Assembly (NCBI GenBank): GCA_945875845.1
Contig: CAMCMB010000038.1
Location: 1 to 64,000, forward strand
DNA length: 64,000 bases
Origin: Pirellula staleyi DSM 6068
GTDB taxonomy: Bacteria > Planctomycetota > Planctomycetia > Pirellulales > Pirellulaceae
Direction: 5' to 3'
Shown piece after piece: positions 43,385-50,828 of the stretch (position 1 is its first letter; each line of letters opens with the position of its first letter). Both the position numbers and the translations under genes were made by a program. The notes under the pieces are model-generated. The model saw only the letters and a list, made by a program, of their open reading frames with translations. It was not told the DNA's origin and did no database searches.

Positions 43385-43528
43385 TTGTCCGTATGAATAC
43401 TCGCGTAGTGGACGAGGTCACGAGTCCCTTTGCAAAACCAGGGCCCGCAAGGACTCGTAACCTCGGCCACTACCATAAAACCAAACAGAAACTCCGCACC
43501 AGTGTTCATTCACCTCCGAGACTAAACT

Positions 43529-44356
43529 ATGAATACATCCACAAAACGGTCAGCATCGATTCTGATTGCGTTCGTGTGTCTATTCAGCCGAGCCATCGGG
43601 CAATCCGAACCAGAACCAGAACGCTACGCCCTGCTGGCCGGTGTGACCAATTACGAACATCCTTCGCTCAACGGACTCAAATTTCCCGAGGACGACGTCA
43701 CCGCGTTGGCAAAACTACTCCGCGAACAGGGCTATACTGTCGATCTCTTGCTAGGTAAAGCAGCGACCAAAGCAGCTATCGAAGCCAAACTCAGGGCCTT
43801 CAAACGCAGAGGTATGAACAGCGGAGTCCTGTTTGTTGGCCTATCAGGCCACGGCATGGAGACCACCGACCCGACGACGAAATCGGAGAAGTCATACTTT
43901 TGTCCTTTCGATACGGTCATGCAAGCAGTTCGAGACGCCAAGGGGCGAATCGTCCCCGGCAACGACGGCCAGCAGTTATTGAGATATGGCAACGTGAAAG
44001 ACGCAGAATACGCGAAGAAATTCACCAATCCGTATGGCGATCCGATAACGGGGAATGACGGCTACGTTTTTACATCACCCGTTGGTAGCTTTGAGTCGAA
44101 CGGTTTTGGGCTTTTTGACATGCATGGCAATGTATGGGAATGGTGTCAAGATGTTTACGATGCGAAAGCGTACCAGGGGCGCAGCGGTGTGAGCCGAGAT
44201 CCGTTATCGTCGTTGGAGGGCTCGAGCCGGGTGTACCGGGGCGGCTGTTGGGGCGGCACGCCGGTGCTTTGCCGGTCGGCGTACCGTGACGGGTACTCGC
44301 CAGGCATCCGGAACTACAACCTCGGCTTCCGTGTGTCCCTCCAGTCAGTTCGCTGA
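43529..44356 (+). CDS. DGR target 1: truncated caspase-like / FGE-sulfatase domain protein
   Basis: 275 residues with signal peptide (SILIAFVCLFSRAIGQ). Residues 33-150 match the first half of a caspase-like domain (YALLAGVTNYE, catalytic His in LSGHG at 108). At about residue 150 it jumps straight into the last third of a formylglycine-generating-enzyme-like (C-type-lectin fold) domain: DGYVFTSPVGSF, FGLFDMHGNVWEWCQDVYD, SSRVYRGG. Compared with the homologue at 47386-49140 about 300 residues are missing, including the catalytic Cys region. The last 46 codons are VR1 plus SVR. The caspase part cannot be active as a protease, but the diversified lectin-like face is intact. Confidence 0.85.
   Translation: MNTSTKRSASILIAFVCLFSRAIGQSEPEPERYALLAGVTNYEHPSLNGLKFPEDDVTALAKLLREQGYTVDLLLGKAATKAAIEAKLRAFKRRGMNSGVLFVGLSGHGMETTDPTTKSEKSYFCPFDTVMQAVRDAKGRIVPGNDGQQLLRYGNVKDAEYAKKFTNPYGDPITGNDGYVFTSPVGSFESNGFGLFDMHGNVWEWCQDVYDAKAYQGRSGVSRDPLSSLEGSSRVYRGGCWGGTPVLCRSAYRDGYSPGIRNYNLGFRVSLQSVR
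44217..44344 (+). other. DGR variable repeat VR1
   Basis: 128 bp aligned without gaps to the template repeat at 46892-47019. Eighteen differences were counted, all at template adenines (A to G, T or C); every template C, G and T is unchanged. The 3' end (CTCGGCTTCCGTGTGTCC...) is identical, as expected for the initiation-of-mutagenic-homology side. Encoded: RVYRGGCWGGTPVLCR and AYRDGYSPGIRNYN. Confidence 0.95.
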
Positions 44357-44378
44357 GCCAAGCAACGCGGAGCGTGGA

Positions 44379-44437
44379 TAGCACGACGCGCCAGCTAGTG
44401 GTTCCGAACAGCAACCACTAGCTGGCGCGTCGTGCTA
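44379..44437. repeat. Hairpin downstream of VR1 (REP-like pair)
   Basis: A perfect 24-bp inverted repeat (TAGCACGACGCGCCAG... at 44379-44402, complement at 44414-44437) with an 11-nt loop. It begins exactly 34 bp after VR1; the same 34-bp spacer and loop length occur after VR2. DGR retrohoming is known to need a hairpin/cruciform just downstream of the VR in the Bordetella phage system. Confidence 0.92.
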
Positions 44438-44475
44438 CTAGCAGGGGGGCTCCCCCTGCCGAAGGCGCACGCGAT
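44438..44475. repeat. Secondary G-rich hairpin conserved after VR hairpins
   Basis: GCAGGGGGGCTCCCCCTGC followed by CGAAGGCGC. The inverse form occurs at 47264-47304, beyond the VR2 hairpin, and at 49274-49306. A run of seven T follows near 44475-44481, so it may also act as a terminator for the target 1 gene. Confidence 0.7.
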
Positions 44476-44490
44476 TTTTTTGGAGCCCAA

Positions 44491-44946
44491 ATGCCTTTCG
44501 CAATATTTCAGATGTCGATTCACGACGATGGCTCACAAGCCAGTGAGCTGAACTCATTTCTAGCTTCGCACAGGGTGCTAACGGTCGAGAAGCGATTTGT
44601 CGATGTTGGGTCCAACTCCTTTTGGTCTTTTTGCGTTGACTATTGGGCTGTTGGCACAGGGTCTACAAAAACACCACGGAGCAATGTGGGAAGAATCCGT
44701 GTCGATTACAAGGAGCAACTTTCGCCGGAGGATTTTGCGATCTTTGCGAAACTGCGGGATTGGCGAAAGGCGATCTCTCAGACCGAGGCAGTACCCGTCT
44801 ATGCTGTTTTTTCGAATGAGCAGTTGGCTCAAATCGCCCGAACTCGCGTGGCCACGAAATCGGACCTTGCCGCGATTGAAGGTGTGGGGGACGCAAAAGT
44901 GAGCAAGTATGGCGAGCAAGTCTTAAACCTGCTTCGCACCTCGTGA
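44491..44946 (+). CDS. HRDC-domain protein, probable DGR accessory factor
   Basis: 151 residues. The C-terminal half (about 78-151) is an HRDC domain: FAIFAKLRDWRKAIS, VPVYAVFSNEQLAQIA, DLAAIEGVGDAKVSKYGEQVL. The N-terminal half (NSFWSFCVDYWAVG) is unassigned. HRDC domains bind nucleic acid at the C-terminus of RecQ helicases and RNase D; free-standing HRDC proteins are a known accessory type in some DGRs, where they appear instead of the usual Avd protein. No Avd-like helical-bundle gene was found here, which fits that class. Confidence 0.85.
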   Translation: MPFAIFQMSIHDDGSQASELNSFLASHRVLTVEKRFVDVGSNSFWSFCVDYWAVGTGSTKTPRSNVGRIRVDYKEQLSPEDFAIFAKLRDWRKAISQTEAVPVYAVFSNEQLAQIARTRVATKSDLAAIEGVGDAKVSKYGEQVLNLLRTS

Positions 44947-44961
44947 ATGGGGAACCTAACC

Positions 44962-45150
44962 TAGCACGACGCGCCAGCTAGTGGTAAAAAGGAACATAGC
45001 ACGACGCGCCAGCTAGTGGTTAGGGGGAACATATCACGACGCGCCAGCTAGTGGTTTTCCTGTTTTTTGATTCGTAATCTACGGGATCGTGCAGAGAGCC
45101 ACTCGCTTGCGCGTCGTGCTATAAAAATCACTAGCTTGCGCGTCGTGCTA
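44962..45150. repeat. REP-like cluster of five arms
   Basis: Forward arms at 44962-44985, 44997-45020 and 45032-45055 (the last begins TATCACGACG), reverse arms at about 45098-45121 and 45127-45150. They fill the gap between the HRDC and RAYT genes. Confidence 0.88.
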
Positions 45151-45193
45151 GGGGTGCTGTTTGGCTGATGTGCTATGAAATGGGGGATAAACT

Positions 45194-45649
45194 ATGAGTG
45201 ATGTGATTGCATACTTCATCACGTGGACAACCTATGGAACTTGGCTGCCAGGCGACGAGCGAGGTTGGACGCAATGGCATCAAGGGTGGAAGGCACCCGA
45301 CAAGAGTTTGGCAGACTACTCTCGATCCATCATGACTGAAGATGCCGTCACGCTGCAAACAGTTCAGCGGCAGTTGGTTGAAGGAACAATCGTGAAACAC
45401 ACAGACATTCGCAACTGGAAGTTATGGGCCAAAAATTGCCGTACCAACCATGTGCATGTGGTTGTCACGGCATATGGATATGATGGGGAAACCGTGCGCG
45501 ATCAGTTCAAGGCATGGTGTACTCGTCTCCTCAAATCGGAGTTCGACCCCAAAAAGACGAACTGGTGGACCGAAGGTGGATATGTCAAGCCGATCGACAA
45601 CGAAGACGACCTATCCGCGGCTATTCGGTATACACTCGAAGCTCAATAG
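45194..45649 (+). CDS. RAYT-like REP-associated tyrosine transposase (Y1/IS200-like)
   Basis: 151 residues resembling the Y1_Tnp fold. Motifs: YFITWTTYGTWLPGDERGW at the N-terminus, the HUH pair in TNHVHVVV (His86, His88), and a candidate catalytic Tyr146 in AIRYTLEAQ. RAYTs are single-copy relatives of IS200/IS605 transposases that mobilise REP palindromes. Here the gene sits inside the densest part of the REP-like cluster, with arms on both sides, which supports this pairing. No IS-type flanking ends or target duplication were seen, so it looks domesticated. Confidence 0.83.
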   Translation: MSDVIAYFITWTTYGTWLPGDERGWTQWHQGWKAPDKSLADYSRSIMTEDAVTLQTVQRQLVEGTIVKHTDIRNWKLWAKNCRTNHVHVVVTAYGYDGETVRDQFKAWCTRLLKSEFDPKKTNWWTEGGYVKPIDNEDDLSAAIRYTLEAQ

Positions 45650-45673
45650 TATTCAATTGCCAAATCGCAAATG

Positions 45674-45823
45674 TAGCACGACGCGCCAGCTAATGGTTGC
45701 CTTATAAATAGTAAGACCTTAGCACGACGCGCCAGCTAGTGGTTACTTTGGTTTCGGTTCAAAAAATGTACGTGGAGAGCGTGGAAGGTTGTTTCCTTAA
45801 CCACTAGCTTGCGCGTCGTGCTA
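45674..45823. repeat. REP-like arms between RAYT and RT genes
   Basis: Forward arms at 45674-45697 (variant TAATGGT) and 45720-45743, reverse arm at 45800-45823. The last two flank 56 bp and could form a large hairpin ahead of the reverse transcriptase gene. Confidence 0.85.
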
Positions 45824-45878
45824 TGCGAAAGAAAAGCACTAATTCGTCGACCAAAAACAACATCGAAAGCCAGCTTCC

Positions 45879-46964
45879 ATGAAACCGGTACGAGGACTTT
45901 GGCCACGGATTCTGGACCGCGAGAACCTGCGGCTCGCAACGCTCAAAGCGCTTCGAACCAAACGGGATCGCACGGAAGTTCGTAGCTACGTGGCCGACCT
46001 GGACAACAATCTTCAGAGAATGCTCGTTCAACTGTCGGAAGATTCCTTTCCGCTTGGCAGATATCATCAGTTTGTGATTTTCGACCCAAAGGAACGAATC
46101 ATTACCGCTCCCTGTTTCGAAGAGCGAGTACTGCATCATGCGCTGATGAACCATTGCGAACCAATTTTTGAAAAATGGTTTATCCACGACACGTACGCAT
46201 GTCGACTCGGGAAAGGACGAAACCAGGCTGTAAAGCGAGCTCGCGAGTTTGCAGGACGGAATTCGTTCTTCCTCAAAATGGACATACGGAAGTATTTCGA
46301 CAGCATCTCGCACGACCGGTTGCTCAGCCGGTTGACTCGACTTTTCAAAGAAGCCCCGCTGTTGCGGCTGTTTGACAGAATTGTCCGCGTTTATCGAGGA
46401 CAACTCGAAATCGGTCTGCCGATCGGTTCGCTTACATCGCAACACTTTGCCAACTTCTATCTGGGCCATTTCGATCGATTTGTTAAGGAGTCGCTTCGCG
46501 TCAAAAACTATGTTCGGTATATGGATGACATGGTGCTTTGGGGAGATTCGGCCTCAGATTTAATTGGCAAAAGGGACGAATGCATCGCATACCTGGACGA
46601 ACAGCTTGGATTGGAGTGCAAGGGAGAACCCTACATCAATCGCACACGGCATGGTATGGATTTTCTTGGTTGCCGCATTTGGCCTACCCATATCACCCTT
46701 AATCGTCGTAGCCGTATTCGATTTCGGCGGCAATTGCAAAAAATAGAAAGGCAATATGCCGAAGGCTCAATCAACGCGATCGAACTACAACGGAGGACGA
46801 CCGCAATGGTCTCGTTCGTCCAGGCTGCGGAGGTTTCAAGTTGGCGCTTCCGCACTCGCATGTTAGAACAGGGGTTGGGAGGATGGTCACAAGGGCTCGA
46901 ACCGGGTGAACCGAGGCGGCAGTTGGAACAACACGCCGGTGAATTGCCGGTCGGCGAACCGTAA
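45879..46964 (+). CDS. Diversity-generating retroelement reverse transcriptase
   Basis: 361 residues. RT motifs: [12 protein letters not shown] (132-143, first catalytic Asp), [20 protein letters not shown] (180-199), and [12 protein letters not shown] (211-222, catalytic YMDD). The motif IGSLTSQ in place of the retroviral/group II Q-G-x-x-x-S-P form is the signature of DGR-type RTs. No maturase or endonuclease domain follows. The last 24 codons run through the first 73 bp of the template repeat, so the RT C-terminal tail ([16 protein letters not shown]) is read from TR in another frame. No strong ribosome-binding site precedes the ATG. The RT copies TR RNA with adenine errors into the VRs. 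Confidence 0.95.
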   Translation: MKPVRGLWPRILDRENLRLATLKALRTKRDRTEVRSYVADLDNNLQRMLVQLSEDSFPLGRYHQFVIFDPKERIITAPCFEERVLHHALMNHCEPIFEKWFIHDTYACRLGKGRNQAVKRAREFAGRNSFFLKMDIRKYFDSISHDRLLSRLTRLFKEAPLLRLFDRIVRVYRGQLEIGLPIGSLTSQHFANFYLGHFDRFVKESLRVKNYVRYMDDMVLWGDSASDLIGKRDECIAYLDEQLGLECKGEPYINRTRHGMDFLGCRIWPTHITLNRRSRIRFRRQLQKIERQYAEGSINAIELQRRTTAMVSFVQAAEVSSWRFRTRMLEQGLGGWSQGLEPGEPRRQLEQHAGELPVGEP

Positions 46965-47019
46965 CAGGAACACGCCAGACAACCGGAACAACAACCTCGG
47001 CTTCCGTGTGTCCCTCCAG
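46892..47019 (+). other. DGR template repeat (TR)
   Basis: 128 bp rich in AAC/AAT codons when read in the VR frame ([30 protein letters not shown]), with 33 adenines. It begins AGGGCTCGAACC and ends GTCCCTCCAG. Gap-free match to VR1 (44217-44344) and VR2 (47398-47525) except at adenines. It overlaps the RT gene 3' end by 73 bp and is probably on the same transcript. AAC codons are typical of DGR templates because adenine substitution gives many amino acids and no stop. Confidence 0.95.
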
Positions 47020-47110
47020 CTCAGCACGGCGATAGATTTCGCAAGAACTGAACCGACTATCATCCCGTCCCTGGTAGCGTCCTTCGCGATTCTACCAGGG
47101 CAAACCTAAA

Positions 47111-47167
47111 AACCGCCAATTGCTCGGTGCTAGTAGTCTTTTCGAAAGCTCCGAGCAATCGGTTTTT
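47111..47167 (+). terminator. Terminator-like hairpin after the RT-TR unit
   Basis: AACCG-CCA-ATTGCTCGG pairs with CCGAGCAATCGGTT across a loop of about 25 nt (3-nt bulge), followed by TTTTT within GGTTTTTCCC. A smaller hairpin CCCTGGTAG/CTACCAGGG lies just before it, at about 47068-47099. It would end the RT-TR RNA about 150 nt beyond TR. Confidence 0.6.
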
Positions 47168-47173
47168 CCCGCT

Positions 47174-47304
47174 TAACACGACGCGCCAGCTAGTCGTTGT
47201 CTTGGTTTCGGATCGAAAATTTGCGTCGTGCAGAGCTGCTGAACCACTAGCTTGCGCGTCGTGCTATCGCGCGCCTTCGGCAGGGGGGCCCCCCCTGCAC
47301 CCCG
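47174..47304. repeat. REP-like arms and conserved G/C-rich hairpin
   Basis: Forward variant arm at 47174-47197 (TAACACGACG..., TAGTCGT), reverse arm at 47243-47266, then CGCGCGCCTTCGGCAGGGGG with the complementary CCCCCCCTGC to about 47298. The last part is the inverse of the element at 44438-44475. Confidence 0.8.
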
Positions 47305-47363
47305 TAGCACGACGCGCAAGCTAGTGGTTGCAGTGAAGGACCACTAGCTTGCGCGTCGTGCTA
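47305..47363. repeat. Hairpin downstream of VR2 (REP-like pair)
   Basis: A perfect 24-bp inverted repeat (47305-47328 and 47340-47363) with an 11-nt loop (TGCAGTGAAGG). In the direction of the minus-strand target gene it begins exactly 34 bp after VR2. Stem bases differ from the VR1 hairpin (CAAG instead of CCAG) but both arms changed together, so pairing is kept. Confidence 0.92.
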
Positions 47364-47385
47364 TCCACGCTCCGCGTTGCTCGGC

Positions 47386-49140
47386 TCAGCGAACTGACTG
47401 GAGGGACACACGGAAGCCGAGGGAGTCGTACCGGGAGTCAGGCGTGCTCCCGTTACGGCCCGCCGACCGGCAACCCACCGGCGCGTAGTCCCAACTGCCG
47501 CCCCGGTACACCCGGCTCGAGCCCTCAACTGGGCCTTGAGGATCGCGTGCCGCAGCCGTATCGTAGTTTGCATAGTAATCCCAACACCATTCCCATACAT
47601 TACCATGCATGTTGTGAAGGCCAAAATCATTTGCCTTGAACGACTTGGCTGGCATCGTCGACTTGCCGTCAATCTTTGCTTGGCCTGCCGTGAGAGTCGC
47701 TCCGGTGTTAAAAGGCGTCGTTTTTCCAGCGCGGCATGCATACTCCCATTCCGCCTCTGTCGGCAACCGATAACCGTTTGCGCTAGAAACCAAACGGACT
47801 GTCGCTGACTTGATGTTCTTTTTCCCATCCTCTAACTGAATGTCTGTGATTGAATAGGCTGCGGTACGTCCGTCTTTTTGGCTCAGATTGTTGCAAAACA
47901 TCACCGCATCGAACCATGTCACTGACTCAACAGGCAATCCTCCCGAGGGAGTGATCACGTCGGTCCCAAACCGACTTGGATTGAAGCCCATGACCATTTC
48001 AAATTCGGATTGAGTTACTTCGTACTTGCCGAGATAGTAAGGATTGGAAATAGTAACCTGATGTTGGACTTCATCGCTTTCGTGCTTGCCAGAATACCCA
48101 AGCTCGCTTTCCGGCGAGCCCATCGTAAACGTACCGGCTGGAATGAGAACAAACTCCATGCCTGTCGATTTGCTGATGTAGCTCAATGAGCTCTCTGAGC
48201 CTGGAAGGTTAGCCGCGTCTTTGTCCGCCATCGGCTGTTTCTTTTTGACATCGGCTAGCGGCGCTAGCGCTCGATTCTTAAGGACCATCTCGACTCGACC
48301 GATGCTTAGCAAACGTGGGCTTTGTTCTTCCTGACCTCGCGATTTGTCGCTAACAAGCATTTCTACAGCCGGTAGCAAGTCTTCGCCAATTCCGCCCATT
48401 GTTTTCGGACGTACGGACTGACCAATTCCTCGCAGTTCGTCTAAAAGACATTTAGTTAGCGCGCCATGTCCCCAGTCGTCATGTTCAACCGACGTTTGGC
48501 CAGGCGAGCAGCTCAATAACATTACTGTTTGATTTGGAAGATTCTCGGTCTTGAGGCTGGTACCGAACGATTTCGTCCGCATCTGTTTGCTGCGAGTCGC
48601 ATCATCGCGGCAGCAATCGGTGATCAAGATACGATGTGCAGCCTTGCTCTCCTTGAGTGCCAGCAAAATATCATCCATCGCAACCATCGATTCCTTGGTC
48701 GGAGCCAGCGTGGAGGTGGCTCGGTTTTTCGCATCTCGCAACGCCTTCATCTCGGTGTCGTAGGGACTAAAAAACGATGTGCCCACTCCGTTGATTTCCA
48801 TTTCCGTTCCGTGCCCGGACAGAAAAACGAAGACGATCCCTTTATTGCTGCCTCGCTTGCTGAACTGCGAGAGCTTTTCTGTGATGGCAGCTTTGGTGGC
48901 GTTGGAGCCGGTCAGCGAATCGACGGTGGTATACCCTAAGGCTTTGAGCTCTGTAGCAACAGCTTGCGCATCCTTCTCGGGAAATCGCAGACCGTTCAAT
49001 TCGGCTTTGTCATACTTCGTCACGCCGACGACCAAGGCGTAGAGTTCCGGTTGAGGTGCGGTCTGAGCAAATAGTGGGATACCTAGTAAACAGACCACAA
49101 CGACGGCTAAATGGCTTGCTATTTCCCGAGTCGAGTTCAT
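47386..49140 (-). CDS. DGR target 2: secreted caspase-like / FGE-sulfatase domain protein
   Basis: 584 residues, signal peptide ending LFAQ. Caspase-like domain (about 33-290): YALVVGVTKYD, catalytic His110 in VFLSGHG, catalytic Cys177 in ILITDCCRDD. A FGE-sulfatase (C-type-lectin fold) domain runs from about residue 330: MEFVLIPAGTFTMGSPESE, YEVTQSEFEMVMG, RLPTEAEWEYACRAG, FGLHNMHGNVWEWCWDYY, and ends with VR2 and SVR. Active-site Cys residues typical of true FGE enzymes are not evident, so the domain is probably a ligand-binding fold diversified by the DGR. Exported protease plus variable binding face is inferred. Confidence 0.93.
   Translation of the reverse strand: MNSTREIASHLAVVVVCLLGIPLFAQTAPQPELYALVVGVTKYDKAELNGLRFPEKDAQAVATELKALGYTTVDSLTGSNATKAAITEKLSQFSKRGSNKGIVFVFLSGHGTEMEINGVGTSFFSPYDTEMKALRDAKNRATSTLAPTKESMVAMDDILLALKESKAAHRILITDCCRDDATRSKQMRTKSFGTSLKTENLPNQTVMLLSCSPGQTSVEHDDWGHGALTKCLLDELRGIGQSVRPKTMGGIGEDLLPAVEMLVSDKSRGQEEQSPRLLSIGRVEMVLKNRALAPLADVKKKQPMADKDAANLPGSESSLSYISKSTGMEFVLIPAGTFTMGSPESELGYSGKHESDEVQHQVTISNPYYLGKYEVTQSEFEMVMGFNPSRFGTDVITPSGGLPVESVTWFDAVMFCNNLSQKDGRTAAYSITDIQLEDGKKNIKSATVRLVSSANGYRLPTEAEWEYACRAGKTTPFNTGATLTAGQAKIDGKSTMPAKSFKANDFGLHNMHGNVWEWCWDYYANYDTAAARDPQGPVEGSSRVYRGGSWDYAPVGCRSAGRNGSTPDSRYDSLGFRVSLQSVR
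47398..47525 (-). other. DGR variable repeat VR2
   Basis: 128 bp, gap-free with TR. Nineteen differences were counted, all at template adenines. It encodes RVYRGGSWDYAPVGCR and GRNGSTPDSRYDS. The first three changed adenines carry the same base in VR1 and VR2, whereas the later ones mostly differ, so the actively diversified part probably begins after the RGG codons. Confidence 0.95.
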
Positions 49141-49181
49141 GGAATTCTCAATTTTGTTTTGAAGACAGTTTACTGGTTTGT

Positions 49182-49306
49182 GTAGTACGACGCGATAGGT
49201 AGTGATTGGTGAATGGAACCACTAGCTTGCGCGTCGTGCTATGCTGTTACGGACCACTAGCTTGCGCGTCGTGCTATCGCGCGCCTTCGGCAGGGGGGCC
49301 CCCCTT
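49182..49306. repeat. REP-like arms upstream of target 2
   Basis: A degenerate forward arm near 49182-49206 (TAGTACGACGCGATAGG), reverse arms at 49219-49242 and 49253-49276, then the conserved CGCGCGCCTTCGGCAGGGGG element to about 49306. This lies 5' of the target 2 gene and so resembles the 3' end of the other copies without a VR. Confidence 0.8.
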
Positions 49307-49802
49307 TGGCTGATTGAGCTTGGAGTCTTGGTATTTGTGAACCGCTACGAGCAATGCTGCAGCTAAGGCGAACACTGTCCCGTGGCAAATGGGAATTCGA
49401 TGTCGGAAGACTGGCATGATTTGCTATCGTGTAGTGAAGTTAACAAGACCAGCGAAAATGAGAACAGTCGTTTGGGACTTGAGTAGTGTAGCGAATCGTG
49501 TTGCGGAAATCACCTTTTTAGTAGTAACGTTTCTTGCATGATTGCCATGACGTTTTTCCGCTAGCACATGCCAACGGAGATCTCGAATTGACAAGAATGT
49601 CGGGGTAACTGCCAATTGACGCCACCGCCCGATCAACGGCTTGTTGATTTAGTGAAGTCGTTATTGGGCAAGGGAGGCACGACGGACTGGAAGTCCGTCG
49701 AACCATGAAAGCAACAGCCCGTCAAGCCACGGTCAAGCCAGATGGAGGGCACTTTGAACTCGATTTCGTGGGATCGCTTGTTCCAGCATCTGCCCTACCA
49801 AA
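49307..49802. other. Intergenic region with single-hairpin repeat
   Basis: No gene recognised. It contains CGACGGACT-GGA-AGTCCGTCG at 49680-49700, a one-hairpin relative of the elements at 12-73 and 57809-57870, and GCTTGTTGATTTAG near 49640, which resembles the terminal inverted repeat of the element at 62937-63049. Confidence 0.55.
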
Positions 49803-50534
49803 CTATTTAATTTCGGCCGCTAGGACAGCATCGACCTCGACCAAAACTTGCTCGGTTGATTCGGATGGTGCTGTCTTGGCCGTCGCAAGCATCTTCTCGA
49901 CTGTATTCGCAAGTCGTGTTGCAATCTCGCTTTCCTTCGCAGCATCTTTCGTCAATTTCGAGTCAACATCGTTCGCATGCTGCTCTTGCAGTTGTGAAAC
50001 CTCAGCCAACAGAACCTTCTCAGCTTCAACCCAACGTGCCACTCGGGCCGCAATCTCCTCGGCAACTCGCTTTTGATCGACAAGAGCGGACGAGATTGTC
50101 TTTGCGTTGGCAGCTAGGGCTTTGTATTTTTCGAACTGGACCGACATCGCTTTGGCAACTGACTCACGTCGGTACGTTTGACCGCCAATGCAAATGGTAC
50201 AAGACTTATCTGCCAAGACGGCTTTGAACGCAACCAAAGTTCGCATCCCCTTCGTCTGGGCTGTCTCTGCTTGCGAAAGCTCCGATTCCAGTTCCTGGAC
50301 ACGAGCATCTGCAGCTTCGAACTCTTCGTTGCAATCGTGAACTTTTGCCGCGACTGGCACGACCAGTTTCTCCAGGCGATCGATGATCGCTTTGGATTCG
50401 TCGCAATTGGCGACTTCGTATTGCTGGCTTATGGTTACTGTCGTTTTCGTCGGCTTGTCACAAGCCGAAACGAGCCCGTTACCACATGCAAACCCGAGGG
50501 ACATAAAGACTGCACGAGACAACAACTTTTTCAT
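49803..50534 (-). CDS. Secreted coiled-coil protein of unknown function
   Basis: 243 residues with a signal peptide (MKKLLSRAVFMSLGFACG), possibly a lipoprotein given a Cys near the cleavage site (VSACDKP). The rest is mostly long helices with heptads (residues 45-110 and 130-215: ARVQELESELSQAETAQ, VAEEIAARVARWVEAEKVLLAEVSQLQ) and a CTICIGGQTYRRES insertion with two Cys. Similar in plan to the protein at 50829-51596. No function recognised. Confidence 0.68.
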   Translation of the reverse strand: MKKLLSRAVFMSLGFACGNGLVSACDKPTKTTVTISQQYEVANCDESKAIIDRLEKLVVPVAAKVHDCNEEFEAADARVQELESELSQAETAQTKGMRTLVAFKAVLADKSCTICIGGQTYRRESVAKAMSVQFEKYKALAANAKTISSALVDQKRVAEEIAARVARWVEAEKVLLAEVSQLQEQHANDVDSKLTKDAAKESEIATRLANTVEKMLATAKTAPSESTEQVLVEVDAVLAAEIK

Positions 50535-50682
50535 GATTCTGCTCCGTTAGGAATTAACCCATGCGATTTGTAATTGGGCAATAAATGGCCGTTTGCTTTG
50601 CCCGGTTATCATGGAAACGAAGATGGGTGGGAGTTTCTTCCCGAGTTGTGAAAGAATTATTTGATGGAACTGGCTGAATCCG

Positions 50683-50751
50683 TAGCACGACGCGCAAGCT
50701 AGTGATTGCATTACCGATCAATACCGAACCACTAGCTTGCGCGTCGTGCTA
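50683..50751. repeat. REP-like hairpin pair
   Basis: Forward arm 50683-50706 and reverse arm 50728-50751 separated by 21 nt. It lies between the two coiled-coil protein genes. Confidence 0.87.
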
Positions 50752-50828
50752 TGCCAAAACGAAAAACCGCACTCGCCATTTGGCCGAGTACGGTTTGAAG
50801 AAAAGCCCGCGTTTAACCAGCCCAGACA

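Noticed and set aside
45879-46964. Group II intron or retron reverse transcriptase
   Set aside because: No maturase or endonuclease domain, no intron RNA structure or msr/msd noticed, the SQ motif is of DGR type, and TR/VR pairs with adenine-only changes are present.
46906-47109. Frame of 67 codons reading TR in the VR frame
   Set aside because: It is the template repeat itself. The peptide looks like a VR protein end but lacks any upstream domain or start context.
43529-49140. The two FGE-like domains as true formylglycine-generating enzymes for the sulfatase at 31 kb
   Set aside because: They carry DGR-varied surfaces, one is heavily truncated, and the catalytic Cys pair of FGE is not evident. 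A binding fold is more likely.
49705-50076. Plus-strand frame of 123 codons beginning with ATG
   Set aside because: Mostly antisense to the coiled-coil protein gene, with Ser/Ala-rich composition typical of a shadow frame.
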